Shown here: piece by piece, positions 60,887 to 64,000 of the stretch
Layout of the letters: each line of letters opens with the position of its first letter
Numbering within the stretch: position 1 is the stretch's first letter
Assembly: GCF_900091465.1 (NCBI RefSeq)
Contig: NZ_FMHV01000002.1
Span: forward strand, 1,984,001-2,048,000
DNA length: 64,000 bases
From: Micromonospora rhizosphaerae
GTDB taxonomy: Bacteria; Actinomycetota; Actinomycetes; Mycobacteriales; Micromonosporaceae
Direction: 5' to 3'
Made by a program: the position numbers and the translations under genes
Notes under the pieces: model-generated
Database searches by the model: none
Seen by the model: the letters and a program-made list of their open reading frames with translations, nothing else
Told to the model about the DNA's origin: nothing

Positions 60887-60976
60887 CTTCAGGGGGTCGG
60901 ATTCGACGTTCCGGCTGCACTCCAACGTTTGCCCGCGATGCCAGCGGCATCGCGGGCGCAACGGCATGCTCGCCAG

Positions 60977-61465
60977 CTAGCCTTCGGCCACGCTGCCGCT
61001 ACCGCGAGCCAAGAGGCCGGGCACAAAGCTGGACGGGTTCATCTTGCGGCGTGAATGGGTCGCGCTGCGGCGTGATGGGTTGGTTGCCGGGCCGGATGCT
61101 GCGGTGGAGGCGGTGGGGTTGTCCTGGGAGCCCGGCACATCTTCGCTGCGGATCGGGAGGTCCAGGTTGAGCCGCTTCGTCTCCTCGTCCAACGCCGCCA
61201 GGAAATCCTCCGTCTGCTGCGGGGTCATCTGGCGTAGCCGGTCGCTGACGCGCTCCATGCCGGCGGCGAACTCGTACCGCTCCTTGTCAGTCATGTGCCA
61301 GGACAGCATCGCCCGCTCGGACGCCGTCGGCTCTCCCCGGTAGGCGACAACCGCGTTGTGCGGCAGCGACTTCAGCAGCACCTGGCCGACACCCGGCACC
61401 TCGTCCAGGTCCAGGGTCAGGTCGTCTGGATCCTCGGAGCCAAGGTCACGTGGGCTTGTCGACAT
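60977..61465 (-). CDS. Hypothetical soluble protein
   Basis: 162 residues from the ATG at 61465, which has GAGGAGA 6 bases upstream; an ATG at 61492 overlapping the upstream gene is an alternative. The middle (PHNAVVAYRGEPTASERAML, MTDKERYEFAAGMERVSDRLRQMTPQQ) is helical; the C-terminus is Ser/Arg-rich and probably disordered. Function not recognised. Confidence 0.7.
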   Translation of the reverse strand: MSTSPRDLGSEDPDDLTLDLDEVPGVGQVLLKSLPHNAVVAYRGEPTASERAMLSWHMTDKERYEFAAGMERVSDRLRQMTPQQTEDFLAALDEETKRLNLDLPIRSEDVPGSQDNPTASTAASGPATNPSRRSATHSRRKMNPSSFVPGLLARGSGSVAEG

Positions 61466-61488
61466 TGCTTCTCCTCGGTGCGCATCGG

Positions 61489-63315
61489 TCATCGGAACAT
61501 CCTCGCCGTGGTGTTCTTGGCTGTCAGCAACTGGAGGTAATGAGCCAACTCGTCCTGCAGGCGCCAGCGTAGATAGATCGCGTTGATGATCGCAGCAAGT
61601 CCGACGAACAACACGCCAACGTTGACCGAAAGGTGGCCGATGACTGGCTCAAGCGCCGGAGAGCCGACATCTTTGATCATCCAGTCGGGAGCCTGCCTGA
61701 CGTACAGAAGGGCGGCGACAACCGAGGTCAGGCCGGTGACGACCAGCCCGACGAACGTTGTCAGTGAGGACCGCTGGAGTTTTTCCATGGAATATCCGAC
61801 GAAGGTGGCGGCGACTGGGGAGATCGCCAACAGGAAGGCCAGGACATCCCCGGACACGTCCGTCCCGATGTTGTTCGGAACGAAGAACGCGAGAAGGGTT
61901 GTCACCGACGCCGACAGGGCGGCGAGCCAGAACGTGAGCCCGAGTGCCCCAGGGGGAACCTCGTCGAAGATGACCTGCATGACAAGGTCCTTGGGCTTGC
62001 AGGTGTCGAAGCGTCGCGTGTACAGGTGCGCGTACGGAAGGGCCTGATGGTGGCGAACCCGCAGGTAAGCCAGCTTGCTCATCTTCTTGATGTCGTCCTG
62101 GCGAATGGTGCCGCCTGTCTTCGCGGACTGGACATAATGCGCCTTCACGTAGCTGTTGGGACCGGCGTGCATCCGGAAGTGGTAGCTGTTCGTGATGAAC
62201 GGCAGGTTGAGTGGGATGACGAATGCATTCGGTTGAAGACCGTATCTGACCCGACGCCGACGTTCGGGGGTGGCGACGCGCCCGTACACCGGAATCGTCT
62301 TCGTGTACCGCAGGACCCATTTGTAGCCGGTCGGCAGGGGCGCCTCGGCGACGATGACGTAGTTGCGAACCAAAAACGCGCAGATCCGCCGCAGCTTCGT
62401 CAACTGCCTCTCGTCGGCGATCCCCCTCACCGACGCCACCGCCTGGTCGAAGTATGTGTGGGCGTCTGCGAGACGAACGCGACCCTGCCGGAAAACGAGG
62501 CGCAGCAACGCGTAGAGCACCGAAGGATGGTCCTGGCCGAACGTCTTTTCGAATTCGGCCTGAAGAACGTGTGCCACTACCCCTCGCGCGTCTTCCTGAG
62601 ACAGGAACGGTAGGGCATTGCCGCCACCGTCAGAAGTATCCACGTTGTCCATCATTGTGCCCTTGGTGGCGGTAATCATGGGCACGAGCATTACGGTCGG
62701 CTCCGCACCATTCTGATCATCAGTCTTCGTCAACACGGCCGCTGGCGCGCGAACGCCGCCGCCGTTACCGTCGGAGTCCACCGCGGCGGGCTGCCGTTGG
62801 ATCGGGATCGGTGGCTCTCCCGCCTGACGTCTCAGGTCGGACAGGTCGTCCAGGGAACTGGTGTACGTCGTCGATACGGTGACCCGAAGGCATTCCCCGA
62901 CCGGCTCAACCTCGTCAGTCACCCGTACCTGGTAGCGTGCCGGCTCCACCAGCATCTGCCCGAACAGGCGGATCGAGGAGCTCGGGTACTTCTTACTGAC
63001 CCGGACCATCGCCTCGATGATCTCCCGGTCGGCCGCCTTTCGGTCCCCCGGGTCGATCGGCGGCTTGCCCGGGGCCTCCTCGAAGCGCTGCTGCGCCCTC
63101 CAGTGGCGCCTCGCCGCCCGCCGGGCCCGCCAAATGAGAACCAGCGCGAGCACCCCCGCGCCGATCCGAGCGGCCGATTCGTCAAGCCACATCGGACGCC
63201 CCGGCCCGGACGGCATGAGCCAGCCGGCGAGCCCGTCCACGAGGGCTACGGCAACCAACAGCGCCGCCAGAATCAGGTAGGCAATGCATGCTGTCGCCGG
63301 TCTGGCGCGTCCCAC
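61489..63315 (-). CDS. Large membrane protein of unknown function
   Basis: 608 residues from a GTG at 63315 (frame open further upstream). Two TMs near the N-terminus (ACIAYLILAALLVAVALV, AARIGAGVLALVLIW), a soluble region of about 380 residues including SLRRLVFRQGRVRL-like helices and NYVIVAEAPLPTGYKWVLRY, then four TMs at the C-terminus (LTFWLAALSASVTTLLAFFV, DVLAFLLAISPVAATFVGY). Overlaps the downstream gene only if that gene uses its upstream start. No family recognised. Confidence 0.75.
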   Translation of the reverse strand: MGRARPATACIAYLILAALLVAVALVDGLAGWLMPSGPGRPMWLDESAARIGAGVLALVLIWRARRAARRHWRAQQRFEEAPGKPPIDPGDRKAADREIIEAMVRVSKKYPSSSIRLFGQMLVEPARYQVRVTDEVEPVGECLRVTVSTTYTSSLDDLSDLRRQAGEPPIPIQRQPAAVDSDGNGGGVRAPAAVLTKTDDQNGAEPTVMLVPMITATKGTMMDNVDTSDGGGNALPFLSQEDARGVVAHVLQAEFEKTFGQDHPSVLYALLRLVFRQGRVRLADAHTYFDQAVASVRGIADERQLTKLRRICAFLVRNYVIVAEAPLPTGYKWVLRYTKTIPVYGRVATPERRRRVRYGLQPNAFVIPLNLPFITNSYHFRMHAGPNSYVKAHYVQSAKTGGTIRQDDIKKMSKLAYLRVRHHQALPYAHLYTRRFDTCKPKDLVMQVIFDEVPPGALGLTFWLAALSASVTTLLAFFVPNNIGTDVSGDVLAFLLAISPVAATFVGYSMEKLQRSSLTTFVGLVVTGLTSVVAALLYVRQAPDWMIKDVGSPALEPVIGHLSVNVGVLFVGLAAIINAIYLRWRLQDELAHYLQLLTAKNTTARMFR

Positions 63316-63626
63316 CTCGACCAACCCCCTTCCGCAGCCACCAGCGACTTCGAAGATTCGTTTCGCTGGGTAGCGACAGCCTCGCGGAAAGTAAGATCGA
63401 TCACATCCTCCAGACGGGTGCAGCGAATCCGAACTATGGATAGACAGCCCTCCGAAGTTCGGTCCGTTCTCCACAGTGGATGACCACCCAGCGTCGTGTT
63501 TTGTGAATCGCGGAGATCGGCGGAGGCCCAACATTGGAAGACCGCCGGGGAACCTCATGCCGTCGGTGTCGGCCAGTCGTTGCCGGGTCTCCCGGTGTCG
63601 GACCGTTCGGCTACGGTCGGGGAGTC
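63316..63626. other. Intergenic region between divergent genes
   Basis: About 310 bases between the membrane protein and the ATPase regulator. I see no gene; TACGGT 14 bases before the regulator start could be a -10 element. Confidence 0.4.
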
Positions 63627-64000
63627 ATGGAGCCGCGGTTCGGCGAGACCATCATCGGGCGGGAACACCCCGCAAGTGTGCTGCGCGCCGAAGTGGACCG
63701 CGCGAGCACAAGCCACGGCGGCCTCGTCCTCGTCACCGGCGAGCCCGGCATCGGCAAGACCACGCTCGTCACGGCCGTGGCCGAGGAGGCCCGGGAGCGG
63801 GGCGCGCTGGTGCTCGGCGCCGCCTGCTGGGATTCCGACAGCGCACCCGGCTACTGGCCCTGGGTGCAGGTGCTGCGCGGCCTGCGCCGCTCGCCCGACG
63901 ACTGGGCGCTCGCGCGGGAGGCCGCAGCACCCGGCCTCGCGGTCCTGCTCGGCGAGACCACCGGTGCCAGCCGCGGCGGCCACAGCACCGGCAGCACCGA
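63627..64000 (+). CDS. LuxR-type regulator with N-terminal AAA ATPase (cut by window end)
   Basis: The ATG at 63627 has GGGGAG just upstream. The visible 124 residues begin with IIGREHPASVL and Walker A VLVTGEPGIGKTTLV (about 41-55), followed by GAACWDSDSAPGYWPWVQVLR, the usual start of large LAL-type or BTAD-like regulators. The C-terminal HTH, if present, lies outside. Confidence 0.8.
   Translation, partial: MEPRFGETIIGREHPASVLRAEVDRASTSHGGLVLVTGEPGIGKTTLVTAVAEEARERGALVLGAACWDSDSAPGYWPWVQVLRGLRRSPDDWALAREAAAPGLAVLLGETTGASRGGHSTGST

Noticed and set aside
1..64000. CRISPR arrays, tRNA or rRNA genes
   Set aside because: No spaced identical repeats of the right size and no cloverleaf or rRNA signature noticed on either strand; attachment sites for the mobile-looking regions could therefore not be named.

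Overview
The window is high-GC DNA with GTG starts, ECF sigma/anti-sigma pairs, many 4-bp gene overlaps and a mycothiol-dependent isomerase. This points to an actinomycete; Micromonosporaceae is my guess from overall gene style, not something the sequence proves. I saw no rRNA, tRNA or CRISPR array.

Left flank (1-7690): a SigE-type ECF sigma factor overlapping its membrane partner, two unknown membrane proteins, an MMPL exporter, and a divergent NarL-type sensor kinase/response regulator pair.

Galactose island (about 7700-20860): a secreted GH27 alpha-galactosidase, a FadR-type regulator, and a nine-gene minus-strand operon. The operon holds a sugar-binding lipoprotein, ABC ATPase, permease, SDR dehydrogenase, second FadR-type regulator, galactonate dehydratase, DUF4432 epimerase-like protein, PfkB kinase and KDPG-type aldolase. 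A divergent SMP-30 lactonase completes what reads as an oxidative De Ley-Doudoroff route from alpha-galactosides to pyruvate and glyceraldehyde 3-phosphate. The island lies between two direct copies (192 bp, about 94% identical) of the 3' end of the response-regulator gene. The right copy is a fragment beside a second MMPL exporter, which suggests insertion or rearrangement.

Defence region (24244-37456): a SauUSI-like PLD-helicase-DUF3427 protein coupled to a sulfur-binding-domain HNH nuclease; a decayed IS256-family element; then a four-gene operon hsdM-hsdS-AAA ATPase-HNH in which a Septu-like ATPase/nuclease pair follows the Type I methylase and specificity genes and no hsdR is seen. The operon looks less GC-rich than its surroundings. 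Beyond it lie a small GntR repressor with an operator over a divergent promoter and four small genes ending in a GIY-YIG-like protein.

Right part (37501-64000): a MarR-like regulator, a secreted NAGPA-domain protein, an alpha/beta hydrolase divergent from a SigX5/SigG-like sigma factor, a STAS protein, a GNAT enzyme, another ECF sigma/partner pair, and a complete gentisate module (3-hydroxybenzoate 6-hydroxylase, maleylpyruvate isomerase, fumarylpyruvate hydrolase, gentisate dioxygenase) divergent from an IclR regulator. These are followed by a secreted HExxH protease, transposase debris, an epoxide-hydrolase-like enzyme, an ArsR-SRPBCC-DHFR-like operon with paired operators, a membrane protein and the start of a LuxR-type ATPase regulator cut by the window end.
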